A DNA stretch of 64,000 nt from Desulfosarcina alkanivorans (GCF_009688945.1 NZ_AP021874.1:6572001-6636000); one strand, 5' to 3'; numbered from the stretch's first letter, positions 37,047 to 46,734 are shown. The notes: a model not told the origin generated them from the letters alone. Made by a program: numbers and translations.

Positions 37047-37201
37047 GCATTACTTGCCGCCTTCAGGGCCTGTGCCCCGCAGAATCCCGCCGAATCCATG
37101 TGGCGGAATCCCGTTTGATGCTTATTGTAAAACTTATTCGACGCAACCATCCAGCGTGCCGGCGGCGGTTGTTCAACCGATCGGCTGCAAGGAGTGATCC
37201 C

Positions 37202-39550
37202 ATGTCAACCTTCCCGACCCCCGATGATTTCAGGACCGTTCTCAGCATCGACCCGCTGCTTGATTTCTGGCGCGAAAAAGTGGCGCCAAAGTGTCCGCAT
37301 ATGGCCGAGATGTTCCGGGTTTTCGAAGAAAAGATCCAGAAAACCCCTGATTTGAAGGGTGATATTGATAGTCCCGAAGTGGCCGCCCGGTACACGGATA
37401 TCCTTTCACCGCTGATGAGCGTGGCCTTTCCCTCATCCACCTGGGACACGGAGATCAGCGCGGCATTCACCCCTTTTCAACACCAGGCCATCTATGGCAC
37501 GCCGGCCTATCACCGGCTGCTTTTCGATCCGTCCGGAAAGATCGCCGGGCATTTGAAAGGCCAGCACCATACCCTTGACTTCCAGCGCGTCGTTCGTGCC
37601 TATGCCCTGATTCTGAAACGTCTGTACGGGATTGATCAGGGGATCCACAGCCCCCTGATCCGGATCGTGACCGATCCGACCACCGGCCTTGAGCGCCATT
37701 TCCAGATCACCCCCGATTTCCAGTTTGTCCAGGTGGGCACGGTGGGCAAGCCGCCGGTGCTGAACGACCGCGAGCGGGAACGGGTGATCGAGCACATTGC
37801 CAACCCGGATGTGCTCACCACCCTGCTTCCGCCAGGAAACTTCATTTTCAGGGGCTTTGCCGTGATGCGTGCGGTTGACGTCACCGAATCGGAAATTACA
37901 TCGGCTCTCGAGCGCGACCTCATCGATCAGGAATCGATTTTTTCTGCCGACGGATTCAAGCGCCTGCAAAGCCGGCTGCGCACCCTGTTCGGCCAGCCGG
38001 AGCTCAAAGCCAGCCTGGCGGCGCTCCAGGGTGACAAAGTGCTGATTCTCAACGACGGGCACACCTCCGAGGCCAACTGCCTGTTCACCAATTCGAGCCA
38101 TATTCCGCTGACGGATCTGAAGCATTCGGTATGGCTTCAGTCCGTGGAGCACGCGGATATCCTGCGCATCCCCGACCTGAGCAAAGAACCCAACCTGTGT
38201 CCGGCCGAGCAGGAGGCCGTCGACCATGGCGTGCGCGCCATGCTCATCGCTCCCCTGTCTTTCGGCGGTGAGGCCATCGGTACATTCTGGGTCAAATCCA
38301 ACCGGGCCAACGGTCTGGGTGCCGTGGACATCGAGAAGATGCGTCACCTCGCCCCCCTTTTTTCCATGGCCCTCAAACGCGGTCTGGATGATATGAACAA
38401 CGAAATCCAGGCCGTGATCAAGGAAAAATGCACCGCCGTGCACCCGTCCGTGGAATGGCGTTTCCGCAGTGCCGCCGTGGAACACATGGAACGGCTGCGC
38501 CAGGGCAAGCCGTCTGAAATGGAGCCGATTGTTTTCAAATCGGTGATTCCGCTCTTCGGCCAGTCGGACATCCGCGGGTCGTCGGAAGCCCGGGTGCACG
38601 CCATCCAGTCGGACCTGACCGAACAGCTGAGCCTGGCGGGAAATATTATGCGGCGGGCGGGCGAAATCAAATCCTGGCCCTTGATCGACGAATTCAGCTT
38701 CCGCATCGACCAGCGCATTGCCCGTATCAAAAGCGGCCTGTCCACCGAGGAGGAGAGTGGGGTAGCCTCCTTTCTGCAGCAGGATGTGGAGCCAAGTTTT
38801 TCCGAGCTTCGCGGCATCGGCCCTTCGGTCAGCCATGCCATCGACCGGTACGCCGAGGCCGTGGATCCGGTTACCGGGGTTGTCTATCGCAAGCGCAAGG
38901 CCTTTGAAGAGAGCGTCTCCAGACTCAATGAACGGATGTCCGGCTATCTGGACCAGCAGCAGGCCGAGGCCCAGCAGATTTTCCCCCATTATTTCGAAAA
39001 GCACCAGACCGATGGCATCGATTATGTGATCTATCTTGGGGCCTCCATGCACCCGACAGGGGTGCACAGCGTTTTTTCCCTCAACAATCTGGCGCTATGG
39101 CAATTCAAGGTCGCCTGCGGCATGGCCTGGCACACCCGCCAGATTCAGCCCGCGCTGAAGGTGCCGCTGGATACCTGTCACCTGATCCTGGTCAACCACG
39201 CCCCGCTTTCCATACGTTTCCGCTACGACGAAAAGCGGTTTGACGTTGACGGTGCCTACGACGTGCGCCATGAAATCATAAAATCCCGCCTGGACAAGGC
39301 CATGGTCAAGGGCGGCCGTGAACGCCTCACCCAGCCGGGCCGGATCGCCATCGTCTACGCGCACCCCAAAGAAGGCAGGGACATGCGGCGCCACATCGAC
39401 TACCTGCAGAACCGCGGGTATCTCCTCGATGATATGGAACCCATCGACCTGGAAGATCTGCCCGGTGTACGGGGCCTCAAGGCCCTGCGTGTCGGAGTCA
39501 ACCTGGAGGCCGCTGCTGCCGTACAAGGTGACCGCGAGATGGTCGGGTGA
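37202..39550 (+). CDS. 782-residue GAF-domain protein, unknown function
   Basis: A soluble protein without membrane segments. A GAF-like domain is likely at about residues 280-400 (VEHADILRIPDLSKEP, VRAMLIAPLSFGGEAIGTFWV). The regions before and after are predominantly helical and unrecognised; the C-terminal part has conserved-looking segments IDYVIYLGASMHPTGVHSVF and RIAIVYAHPKEGRDMRRHID. There is no kinase, GGDEF, HD or helix-turn-helix motif, so the output is unclear. ATG 37202 is chosen because AAGGAGTG lies 6 bases upstream; the longer open frame overlaps the qrc terminator. A hairpin AACGGCC/GGCCGTT overlaps its stop. Confidence 0.75.
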   Translation: MSTFPTPDDFRTVLSIDPLLDFWREKVAPKCPHMAEMFRVFEEKIQKTPDLKGDIDSPEVAARYTDILSPLMSVAFPSSTWDTEISAAFTPFQHQAIYGTPAYHRLLFDPSGKIAGHLKGQHHTLDFQRVVRAYALILKRLYGIDQGIHSPLIRIVTDPTTGLERHFQITPDFQFVQVGTVGKPPVLNDRERERVIEHIANPDVLTTLLPPGNFIFRGFAVMRAVDVTESEITSALERDLIDQESIFSADGFKRLQSRLRTLFGQPELKASLAALQGDKVLILNDGHTSEANCLFTNSSHIPLTDLKHSVWLQSVEHADILRIPDLSKEPNLCPAEQEAVDHGVRAMLIAPLSFGGEAIGTFWVKSNRANGLGAVDIEKMRHLAPLFSMALKRGLDDMNNEIQAVIKEKCTAVHPSVEWRFRSAAVEHMERLRQGKPSEMEPIVFKSVIPLFGQSDIRGSSEARVHAIQSDLTEQLSLAGNIMRRAGEIKSWPLIDEFSFRIDQRIARIKSGLSTEEESGVASFLQQDVEPSFSELRGIGPSVSHAIDRYAEAVDPVTGVVYRKRKAFEESVSRLNERMSGYLDQQQAEAQQIFPHYFEKHQTDGIDYVIYLGASMHPTGVHSVFSLNNLALWQFKVACGMAWHTRQIQPALKVPLDTCHLILVNHAPLSIRFRYDEKRFDVDGAYDVRHEIIKSRLDKAMVKGGRERLTQPGRIAIVYAHPKEGRDMRRHIDYLQNRGYLLDDMEPIDLEDLPGVRGLKALRVGVNLEAAAAVQGDREMVG

Positions 39551-39603
39551 ACGGCCGGCGGCTTGGCCGTTGGGGCGGGGGCACCCGTTCCTCCCCTGCG
39601 CCT

Positions 39604-39772
39604 TCAAGGGGTCAGCTGAATGCCGCAGCGTTTCGTGCGGTTCCAGACCGTCACACGTTTGACCCCCCAGGATCCGGGCCGGCCTCGGTCCGGTTGCCGC
39701 CGGACTGCTGAAGGGCGCTGATCAGTTGCCGGCGCCAGGTTTCCTCGCGACCTATGGCCGACTCCCGTTTCG
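39604..39772 (-). pseudogene. remnant of an NtrC-family regulator (Fis-type HTH end)
   Basis: Minus-strand translation gives ESAIGREETWRRQLISALQQ then SGGNRTEA, the start of a Fis-like DNA-binding domain. After one extra base the frame continues ARILG, and after a second extra base VKRVTVWNRTKRCGIQLTP-stop. Corrected for both insertions, the HTH is complete and classical for sigma-54 activators. Nothing of the AAA+ domain is left upstream, where the opposite strand holds another remnant. It is dead. Confidence 0.7.
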
Positions 39773-39794
39773 GCCCGCTCCCTGAAGCGCCGCT

Positions 39795-40104
39795 GATATC
39801 CCCTTTGTGGTTGGCCAGGCCGTGGTTCCCAACCGCCACCCCGGAGGACTGCCGGGGTGGGTGGTCGACATGAAGGCCAAGCTCCCGTTCAACCGCGACA
39901 CCGGCAGCATCATCGGCGGGCATGTCCGCGGCGGAGCGTCCACCGCGGACATGGTCAATATCGTGGCCGCTGCCAGCTAAGGCGGATGCCTTTCGATCAG
40001 ATTCAGGGAAACGGGGCGGTTCGAACCGGGAATCGCCCTGCCACCCCATGTCACAGCCGCTTGCCGATAATGCCGCCTTGACGGCGGCGACCGGAATGGG
40101 TTAA
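39795..40104 (+). pseudogene. remnant of an NADH oxidase-type flavoprotein (C-terminal domain)
   Basis: Plus-strand translation from 39795 reads IPFVVGQAVVPNRHP, then VVDMKAKLPFNRDTGSIIGG, HVRGGASTADMVNIVAAAS and a stop at 39978. This matches the dimerisation domain of pyridine nucleotide-disulfide oxidoreductases (NADH oxidase/CoA-disulfide reductase group). Shifted-frame pieces such as MPFDQIQ and HPMSQPLADNAALTAA up to about 40104 look like the remaining C-terminus. All N-terminal FAD/NAD domains are gone and no start exists. Confidence 0.55.
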
Positions 40105-40259
40105 CTCAGCCTTGAGAACCGGTTCAGGCTTTTTCTTTTAGATTTCCAGCAGTGTTCATCTTACAGGACTTGTCCGACCCTGCCACGACAACCCGTGTGC
40201 TGGCGGCCGGGCGATATTCCGGTTGTCCTGCCTGCCGGTCCAGCGCCAGGGGGTTGGGG

Positions 40260-41522
40260 ATGGAAAAAAACCGCGGAAAGATAACGGCTGACCCGCCTGT
40301 ATGCGTAGCGCTCGAGACCCGACAGATTCATCGGGTCGCCGCATACGCATTCCTGGTGAACCTTGGCCTGGCCATCATGAAAACCGTCCTTGCAGTTCTT
40401 TCCGGAAGTCTCGCCATTACCGCCAGCGCCATCGATTCGGGAACCGATGCGGTCGCCTCCCTGGTGATTTTTGGCGGGGTAAAGCTGTCGACGAGAAAAA
40501 CGCGCTCGTTTCCCATGGGGCTGTATAAACTTGAAAACGTCGCCTCCGTGGTCATTGCCATATTTATCTTCATTGCCGGCTACGAGATTCTCCGGGAGAT
40601 CTTTTCCCCCGCCGGGACGCCTCCCCGAATTGCGCTGGCCTATATCCCGTTGCTTTTTGCCGGCAGTGTGGCCACACTCTGGTTTGGACGATTTGCCATA
40701 TCCATCGGACGGCGGACAGAATCCCCCACACTGATCGCCGAGGGCCGACACCGCCAGGTGGATTTTCTTTCATCGATGGTGGTTCTGGTTTCGGTAACCC
40801 TGAGCTATTTCAATATCCAAATGAATTTCAGGGGGATCACCATCGATCACATCGGGGCGGCGTGCATCCTCATCTTTATCGCCCGCGCAGGCTGGGAACT
40901 GCTCTCTGACGGCATGCGGGTGCTTCTTGACGCATCGATTGATGGTTCTACGCTCCATCGCATCCGCCAGATTATTCAGGGCGAGCCCCTGGTGAGCAGG
41001 ATCAAGTCGCTCACCGGCAGGAACGCCGGCCGGTTTCGATTCATCGAGGCCACCATCACCATCAGGACGCAGGATCTGGAGCGGGCCCACCAGATAACGG
41101 AAGACATCGAGAAAAAAATCAGGGGCAGGATTCCGCACATTGAAAAGGTCATCATTCACTACGGCCCCCGGGAACGATCCCATGAACGGGTCGCGGTACC
41201 CCTTGATGACCAAGACGGTCGGGTGAGCGGGCACTTCGGGGAAGCGCCTTACTTCGGCATGGTTCTCATCCGTCGAAAAGACCGGTTGATTGAAAAAAAG
41301 AAGATATTGGACAATCCGCATCGACTGGTAGAAACGGCCAAAGGCATCCGTGTGGCGGAGTGGCTGCTCGAACAGGGCATTGAACATGTCGGGATGAAAG
41401 AGGACGTTTCCCGCAGGGGGCCGGGTTATGTGCTTGCCAACGGCGGGGTGAAACTGCACATCATATCGGCAGACCACCTTAATCAGGCGATCCGTGAGAT
41501 TTTTGGGAACCCCGGGCGGTGA
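40260..41522 (+). CDS. cation diffusion facilitator with C-terminal NifX-like domain
   Basis: A 420-residue divalent metal efflux protein. The CDF transport domain (about residues 20-215, six helices) has the typical entry FLVNLGLAIMKTVLAVLSGS and LAITASAIDSGTDAVASLVI with paired acidic residues, followed by a cytosolic ferredoxin-like metal domain (about 220-300). From about residue 315 a dinitrogenase iron-molybdenum cofactor (NifX/NifB-C) type domain follows: VAVPLDDQDGRVSGHFGEAP then ILDNPH and IRVAEWLLEQGIEHVGMKED. The fusion suggests that metal export is linked to iron-sulfur or metal-cluster handling. ATG 40260 has GGGGG 7 bases upstream. It stands alone between pseudogene clusters. 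Confidence 0.87.
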   Translation: MEKNRGKITADPPVCVALETRQIHRVAAYAFLVNLGLAIMKTVLAVLSGSLAITASAIDSGTDAVASLVIFGGVKLSTRKTRSFPMGLYKLENVASVVIAIFIFIAGYEILREIFSPAGTPPRIALAYIPLLFAGSVATLWFGRFAISIGRRTESPTLIAEGRHRQVDFLSSMVVLVSVTLSYFNIQMNFRGITIDHIGAACILIFIARAGWELLSDGMRVLLDASIDGSTLHRIRQIIQGEPLVSRIKSLTGRNAGRFRFIEATITIRTQDLERAHQITEDIEKKIRGRIPHIEKVIIHYGPRERSHERVAVPLDDQDGRVSGHFGEAPYFGMVLIRRKDRLIEKKKILDNPHRLVETAKGIRVAEWLLEQGIEHVGMKEDVSRRGPGYVLANGGVKLHIISADHLNQAIREIFGNPGR

Positions 41523-41639
41523 CGGCCCGGGTGCCTTTATCGGGTCGGGGCCCCTGCTGCAGGACTTCCGGCAGCCGCCGGATCACCCTGAGCCATCAAG
41601 CTCCCAAGGCGGGCATCCCGCAAAAAGCAGTTATGGAAA

Positions 41640-42193
41640 AAACGCCGCATATCGCCGTCAATACTGCCGGCTCTGGTTGTCAGGCGGCATGACCTCGAGA
41701 AGATGGCCGGTCATGCCACCGGTCATCCACGCTATCCGGGTATCGAGACCGGGGATGCCTTACCGATCTCCTCCATGATCACCCGTTTTCTCGTGCCTTT
41801 TTTCCATGGCGTCTGCCTGGATCCCCGGATCGGTGCCTCCAGCCGGGTGCTGCCGTATGTTCTGCGCATGTTCGCCTGAGGAGATGCGGCCCTGCCGGCC
41901 AGGGCCATGGAGCAGATCCCATGGCAGCCGGCCGGCTCGCTTCCCGGAGAATGCCTGCGCACCAGCCTACGTGTGCGCCAGGTCCGCAGCGACGGGGTCA
42001 TACTGGATGTCGGAACCACCATGGCGGCCCGGGACGTTTCGTCTGTGGCGAACACCGAAGCATGCCGGGCATTCAGTGGGCCCTGGTGTCCGGCCGACGG
42101 GCAGCCGAGGCGCTGCTCGCCTATCTGGGAACGGGCGTTTTTTTCATCATAGGGCACAGGCCCCTGCGGGCGGCGGGGGAGGGCCGGGTTTGA
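41640..42193 (+). pseudogene. decayed FAD-dependent amine oxidase/phytoene desaturase-like gene
   Basis: From 41691 one frame reads SSMITRFLVPFFHGVCLDPR, then GASSRVLPYVLRMFA, an in-frame TGA (41877-41879) and, still in frame, GDAALPARAMEQIPWQPAGS, then LRTSLRVRQVRSDGVILDVG. These are in family order. A shifted frame then gives IQWALVSGRRAAEALLAYL, the usual C-terminal end, so about 100 codons are missing between. The N-terminal Rossmann part is absent apart from a possible trace at 41640-41690. It cannot make an enzyme. Confidence 0.65.
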
Positions 42194-42255
42194 CTTCCTC
42201 CGCCGGATGCAAATTTTATACAGATGATCGTCAGTCAATCCACAGTGGCGTCCTG

Positions 42256-42966
42256 ATGAACGCAGCAAACACATCCGCTTCCCCGAACGCAGACCCGATG
42301 GCCGTGTCCGCCCGCCGGCTGACACGCGTCTACACCGTCGGGTCGGCTCAGGTGACCGGTGTCGACGGCATCGATCTGTCGATCCCCAGTGGTCAGATGG
42401 TCGTGCTCAAGGGGCACAGCGGGTCGGGAAAGAGCACCTTGCTGTCCTTGCTGGCGGGGCTGGACCGGCTCTCCAGCGGAAGGCTGACCGTTGCCGGCCG
42501 CGATTTGAATCACTGCAGCGAAGCCGACCTGACCGACTTCCGGCGCAACGCCGTGGGCATGATCTTTCAGGCTTTCAACCTGCTGCCCACCCTGACCGTG
42601 CTCGAAAACGTCTGCCTGCCGGCCATGCTGGCCGGCAGGCCCCAGGGGCCAACGCGGTCCAGTGCCGCCGAACTGCTGGCCGGACTCGGTCTGGGCAACC
42701 GCCTGGCTCACCGGCCGCGGCAGCTTTCCGGCGGAGAAATGCAGCGCACCGCCATTGCCCGCGCCCTGATCAACGATCCGGCCATTGTGCTGGCGGACGA
42801 GCCCACGGGGAACCTGGACTCGAGCAATGCGCGCAAGGTCATGGGGCTGCTGGCCGATCTGAACCGCCAGTCCCGCCGGACCGTCGTGGTGGCCACCCAC
42901 AGCGATCTGGCCGATGCATACGCCAGCGTGATCCTGACGATGCAGGACGGCCGGGTCGTGTCATGA
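42256..42966 (+). CDS. ABC transporter ATPase (LolD/MacB-type)
   Basis: A 236-residue ATP-binding protein with Walker A GHSGSGKST, the Q loop IFQAFNLLPTLTVLENV (typical of the LolD/MacB/FtsE group), signature LSGGEMQR, Walker B IVLADEPTGNLDS and the H loop ATHSDLADAY. ATG 42256 gives the family length; the open frame upstream belongs to the decayed oxidoreductase. It overlaps the permease gene by four bases (ATGA). With the permease and the AttH-like protein it forms a three-gene operon resembling attEFGH-type loci. Confidence 0.93.
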   Translation: MNAANTSASPNADPMAVSARRLTRVYTVGSAQVTGVDGIDLSIPSGQMVVLKGHSGSGKSTLLSLLAGLDRLSSGRLTVAGRDLNHCSEADLTDFRRNAVGMIFQAFNLLPTLTVLENVCLPAMLAGRPQGPTRSSAAELLAGLGLGNRLAHRPRQLSGGEMQRTAIARALINDPAIVLADEPTGNLDSSNARKVMGLLADLNRQSRRTVVVATHSDLADAYASVILTMQDGRVVS

Positions 42967-45566
42967 GGGGCCTGCTGGCAGGGTCTCTGCGCTATCTACG
43001 CCTGTTTCACTGGTTCAGCCTGCGTCACCTGCAGGGACACATGATGCGCACCGTGGCGGTGCTGCTGGGCATCGCCCTGGGTGCGGCGGTTTTCACCAGC
43101 GTTCGCCTGGCCGTTCACGCCACCCTGGATTCCTTCGGCCGCAGCATGGACCTGATCGCCGGCGACAGTGACCTGACGCTCGTCCGCCCCGGCGGCCGGC
43201 TGCCCGATACCCTGGTGCCGGCGCTGATCGAGCACCCGGCCGTGCGGACCGCATCACCGGTGTTGTCCACTTACGTGCGGCCTGCCGACCGGGAGACCCC
43301 TTTTCTGCTGATCGGCATCGATCCGGTCCTGGACCGTGACCTGCGAACGTGGACCGTCCAGTCATCCGGGCAGGGGGCCGACGTCCAATGGGGGGCGATA
43401 ATCGCCCGACCGGGTTCGGTGGTCATCGGCGCCCGGCTTGGCGAGGCGTTCGGCTGGCGGTCCGGCGAGCAGGTGAGGCTGGTTCATTCCAACCGGACCG
43501 CGACCTTCAGCATCCTGGCCATGCTGGATCGCGACGGACTGGCCCTGGTGGAAGGGGGGCGCATCGCCCTGTGCGACATCGCCACTTTCCAGGAGTTCAC
43601 CGGACTTTTCGGCCAGGCCGACCGCATCGATCTGAAGATCGAGCCCGGTATGGCCGCGGATGCAAAGGCATCCCTGGCCGCCCTGCTGCCCGCCGGGGTG
43701 GTGGCCCGGTCACCCTCGGCCCGCAGCCGGAGCGGTCGCGGTATGATCCGGGCCTACGAGCTCAGCCTGACCTTCCTGAGCTTCATCTCGCTCTTCGTGG
43801 GCATGTTTCTGGTCTACAGCCTGGTGGCCCTCAACGCGGCCGCCCGCCGGCGCGAGCTGGCCGTGATGCGCGCCACCGGTGCTTCGGGGCGACTGCTTTT
43901 CTGCCTGTTCGTGGGGGAAGGGGCCTTTGTCGGCCTTGTGGGATGGCTCCTGGCCCTGCCGATCAGCACCGTGCTGGTACGATACCTGCTGGACGCCGTG
44001 AGCCGAACGGTTTCGATGCTCTTTGTTCGCGTGCAGGTGGATGGGCTGTCCCTGAGCCCCTGGGAAGTACTGCTCTCCTTCGGTGTCACCCTGACGGTCG
44101 CCGTGCTGGCCGCCCTGCAGCCGGCCCGGGAGGCCATGGGGGTGCCCCCCCGCGAAGCGTTGGACATCGACCCCGGCACAAGCCTCCGCCCGCGGCTGAT
44201 CCGCAACATGGCCCTGGGCGGCGTCGGCCTGCTGGCCCTGGTCTATCCCGTCTCGCGGCTTCCCAGTCCGCCGTCGGTTTCCCTGCCCGGGTACCTGGCG
44301 GCCTTCCTGCTGTTCGTGGGCTTTGCCCTCCTGGCGCCCCTGCTGCTGCGGCAGTTCGGCCGCCTGGCCGCCCCGCGGCTGCTGCGCCTGGGGGGCCAGC
44401 CGGCCTTTCTGGCCGCCGGTTACCTCAAGGAAAGCGGCGTTCAGACGGCCATTTCCGTGGGGGCGCTGATTACGGCGGTGGCCCTGTTCACCGCCCTGGT
44501 GGTCATGATTCACAGTTTTCGCAGCACGGTGGCCCTGTGGGTCCAGCAGAGCATCGCCGGCGATATCTACATCCGGCCCAAACTGGCCGAACTCAATCGC
44601 TTCCGGGACCCACTGCCGTCCCGTGTGGTAGCGGCAATCCAGTCCCTGCCGGTGCCGGTGGAACTGGTGCCCATGCAGCGCCTGGAGCTGGACCTCGAGG
44701 GCCACCGGCATCTTTTCGAGGCCATGGATTACGAGGCCTATGCGCGGCGCAGCCGCTTCATCTGGATGGGCGGCGACGCGGGGCGGATCGAAGCGGACCT
44801 GATCGCCGGGAAGGGCGCGGTGGTTTCGGAGGTATTCGCCAACAGCACCGGCCTGAACGCCGGTGACCGCTACCGGGTGCAGGTCGGCGAGCAGGTGCTG
44901 GACGTGCCGATTCTGGGCGTTTTTCGGGATTACCGCACCCGCGGCGGCGCGGTCTACTACTCGCTGACCCACTACCGGCAGCGCTTTGGCGATGACGCCT
45001 GGAGCGGGGTGCAGATCAATTTCTCCCAGCGCGGGGCCGAATTACGGGAGGCCATGGAGCGGGTGTGGTCATCCCTGCTGACCTGCTGCGGGGAAACCAT
45101 CGAGATGATCGACGGGCGGCACCTGCGCCGGGCGGTGCTGCGCATATTCGACGAAACCTTTGCCATCACCACCGTATTGCTCCTGATCGCCCTGGTGGTG
45201 GCGGCCCTGGGCATCGCCACCACCCTCGCGGTGCTGGTGCTTCAACGGCGGGTGCAGATCAACACCATCCGGGCCCTGGGCGGCAGCGCTGCGCAGCTGC
45301 GCCGCATGATCATCTGGGAGGCCAGCCTGATCGTTCTCGCCGGCCAGGCGGCCGGGCTGATCTGCGGGTTTATTTTGTCCACCCTGCTGATTTTCGTGGT
45401 CAACCGGCAGTCCTTCGGCTGGACCTTTCTCTACCGCGTCGACTGGTCGTCGCTGCTGACGGCCCTGCCGCTGATATCTGCCGCCGCCCTGCTGGCCGCC
45501 CTGCCGGCGGTCCGGCTGGCCCTGAGCACTTCTCCGGCCACGCTGCTGAGGGGAGGCACACGCTAA
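42963..45566 (+). CDS. FtsX-like ABC permease
   Basis: An 867-residue permease with two FtsX-type halves: TM1 near residue 25-45 (VAVLLGIALGAAVFTSVRL), a large periplasmic domain, three helices at about 258-390 (LTFLSFISLFVGMFLVYSLV ... RRRELAVMRATGASG), further helices around 415-520, a second periplasmic domain, and three C-terminal helices (TVLLLIALVVAALGIATTLAVL ... INTIRALGGSAAQLRRM). This is the layout of mechanotransmission-type exporters that hand over lipids, lipoproteins or peptides. It is coupled to the ATPase gene; the AttH-like gene follows after about 30 bases. Confidence 0.92.
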   Translation: MRGLLAGSLRYLRLFHWFSLRHLQGHMMRTVAVLLGIALGAAVFTSVRLAVHATLDSFGRSMDLIAGDSDLTLVRPGGRLPDTLVPALIEHPAVRTASPVLSTYVRPADRETPFLLIGIDPVLDRDLRTWTVQSSGQGADVQWGAIIARPGSVVIGARLGEAFGWRSGEQVRLVHSNRTATFSILAMLDRDGLALVEGGRIALCDIATFQEFTGLFGQADRIDLKIEPGMAADAKASLAALLPAGVVARSPSARSRSGRGMIRAYELSLTFLSFISLFVGMFLVYSLVALNAAARRRELAVMRATGASGRLLFCLFVGEGAFVGLVGWLLALPISTVLVRYLLDAVSRTVSMLFVRVQVDGLSLSPWEVLLSFGVTLTVAVLAALQPAREAMGVPPREALDIDPGTSLRPRLIRNMALGGVGLLALVYPVSRLPSPPSVSLPGYLAAFLLFVGFALLAPLLLRQFGRLAAPRLLRLGGQPAFLAAGYLKESGVQTAISVGALITAVALFTALVVMIHSFRSTVALWVQQSIAGDIYIRPKLAELNRFRDPLPSRVVAAIQSLPVPVELVPMQRLELDLEGHRHLFEAMDYEAYARRSRFIWMGGDAGRIEADLIAGKGAVVSEVFANSTGLNAGDRYRVQVGEQVLDVPILGVFRDYRTRGGAVYYSLTHYRQRFGDDAWSGVQINFSQRGAELREAMERVWSSLLTCCGETIEMIDGRHLRRAVLRIFDETFAITTVLLLIALVVAALGIATTLAVLVLQRRVQINTIRALGGSAAQLRRMIIWEASLIVLAGQAAGLICGFILSTLLIFVVNRQSFGWTFLYRVDWSSLLTALPLISAAALLAALPAVRLALSTSPATLLRGGTR

Positions 45567-45597
45567 CCCCATGGTCGCATTGAAAAGAGAACAACCC

Positions 45598-46734
45598 ATG
45601 ACACCATGCAAGAAAGTCAGTGTGCTGGTCCAGATTCTTTTTCTGATGGCAACGGGCGGCTTCCCGGCGGTTGCCGCGGACGACGGGTTCATGAAGGTTA
45701 CCGGTCCCTGCGGCCTCTCCTTTCCCGCCGATCATGGCCCCCATCCGGACTACCGCACCGAGTGGTGGTACTACACCGGCAACCTGACCGGCCGGGACGG
45801 CCATCGCTTCGGCTTCCAACTCACCTTTTTTCGCCGCGGGATCCAGCCGCCGGCGGATCGCAAGGGGTGGCCCGACCCCTCCTCGGCCTGGCGCACCGAC
45901 CAGATCTACCTGGCCCACGCCGCGATCAGCGACATCACCGGCGGCCGGCACCCGCAGGCCGACCGGATGGCCCGTCCGGTGCTTTCCATGGCCGGGGCCG
46001 AGCTGGCGGATGGAGACGTGACCATCCACCTCCACGGCTGGCAGGCAACGATCACCCCGCAAGGTCACCGGCTGCAGGCCGATGCCGGTGACTTTGCCCT
46101 GGCCCTGGACCTGACCGCGCTCAAACCGCCGGTGCCGCACGGGGAAGGCGGCTACAGCCGCAAGGGGCAGTCTCCCGATCGGGCCAGCTGCTATTACTCC
46201 TTTACCCGGCTGCATGCCACGGGCAGCCTGACCGTGGCCGGCACCCGCCACACGGTGCAGGGGACGGCCTGGATGGACCACGAATTCAGCACGGCCCCCC
46301 TGCAGCCGGGCATTGTCGGCTGGGACTGGTTCAGCCTGCAGCTGGCCGACCACTCGGAGGTGATGCTTTTCCTGCTGCGCCAGCCGGACGGGACATTGAA
46401 CCCGGCTTCCAGCGGTACCGTCGTGCTACCCGGAGGGGACACCCGGCACCTGACGCTCGGCGACGTGCGGGTCACCCCGCTGTCGTTCTGGACCAGCCCG
46501 CATTCCGGTGCACGGTACCCGGTCGGATGGCGGCTGCGCGTCCTGCCGCTGCAACTGGATTTCACCCTGACGGCCAGTCTGAAGGACCAGGAAATGCGCA
46601 CCCCGCACAGCACCGGGGTGGTCTACTGGGAAGGCAGCGTGCAGGCCAGGGGCACCGGCCATGAAAAGACGATCGACGGAGTCGGCTACGTGGAGTTGAC
46701 CGGCTATGCCGCGCCCTTCGACGCACCCATGTAA
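45598..46734 (+). CDS. secreted AttH/CrtC-like lipocalin-family protein
   Basis: A 378-residue exported protein. A signal peptide (KKVSVLVQILFLMATGGFPAVAA) is followed by an AttH/carotenoid 1,2-hydratase-type double-lipocalin fold: FPADHGPHPDYRTEWWYYTG, YYSFTRLHATGSL, the hallmark GTAWMDHEFST and VGWDWFSLQL, and GVVYWEGSVQARG. It likely binds or hydrates a hydrophobic molecule delivered by the ABC/FtsX exporter encoded just upstream. ATG 45598 is preferred to ATG 45571 because it gives a normal signal peptide with a purine-rich AAGAGAAC upstream. The ligand is unknown. Confidence 0.85.
   Translation: MTPCKKVSVLVQILFLMATGGFPAVAADDGFMKVTGPCGLSFPADHGPHPDYRTEWWYYTGNLTGRDGHRFGFQLTFFRRGIQPPADRKGWPDPSSAWRTDQIYLAHAAISDITGGRHPQADRMARPVLSMAGAELADGDVTIHLHGWQATITPQGHRLQADAGDFALALDLTALKPPVPHGEGGYSRKGQSPDRASCYYSFTRLHATGSLTVAGTRHTVQGTAWMDHEFSTAPLQPGIVGWDWFSLQLADHSEVMLFLLRQPDGTLNPASSGTVVLPGGDTRHLTLGDVRVTPLSFWTSPHSGARYPVGWRLRVLPLQLDFTLTASLKDQEMRTPHSTGVVYWEGSVQARGTGHEKTIDGVGYVELTGYAAPFDAPM

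Noticed and set aside
41877..41879. In-frame TGA in the amine oxidase-like gene as a selenocysteine codon
   Set aside because: The gene also has a frameshift and large deletions, the family has no cysteine or selenocysteine here, and no SECIS-like hairpin follows directly.
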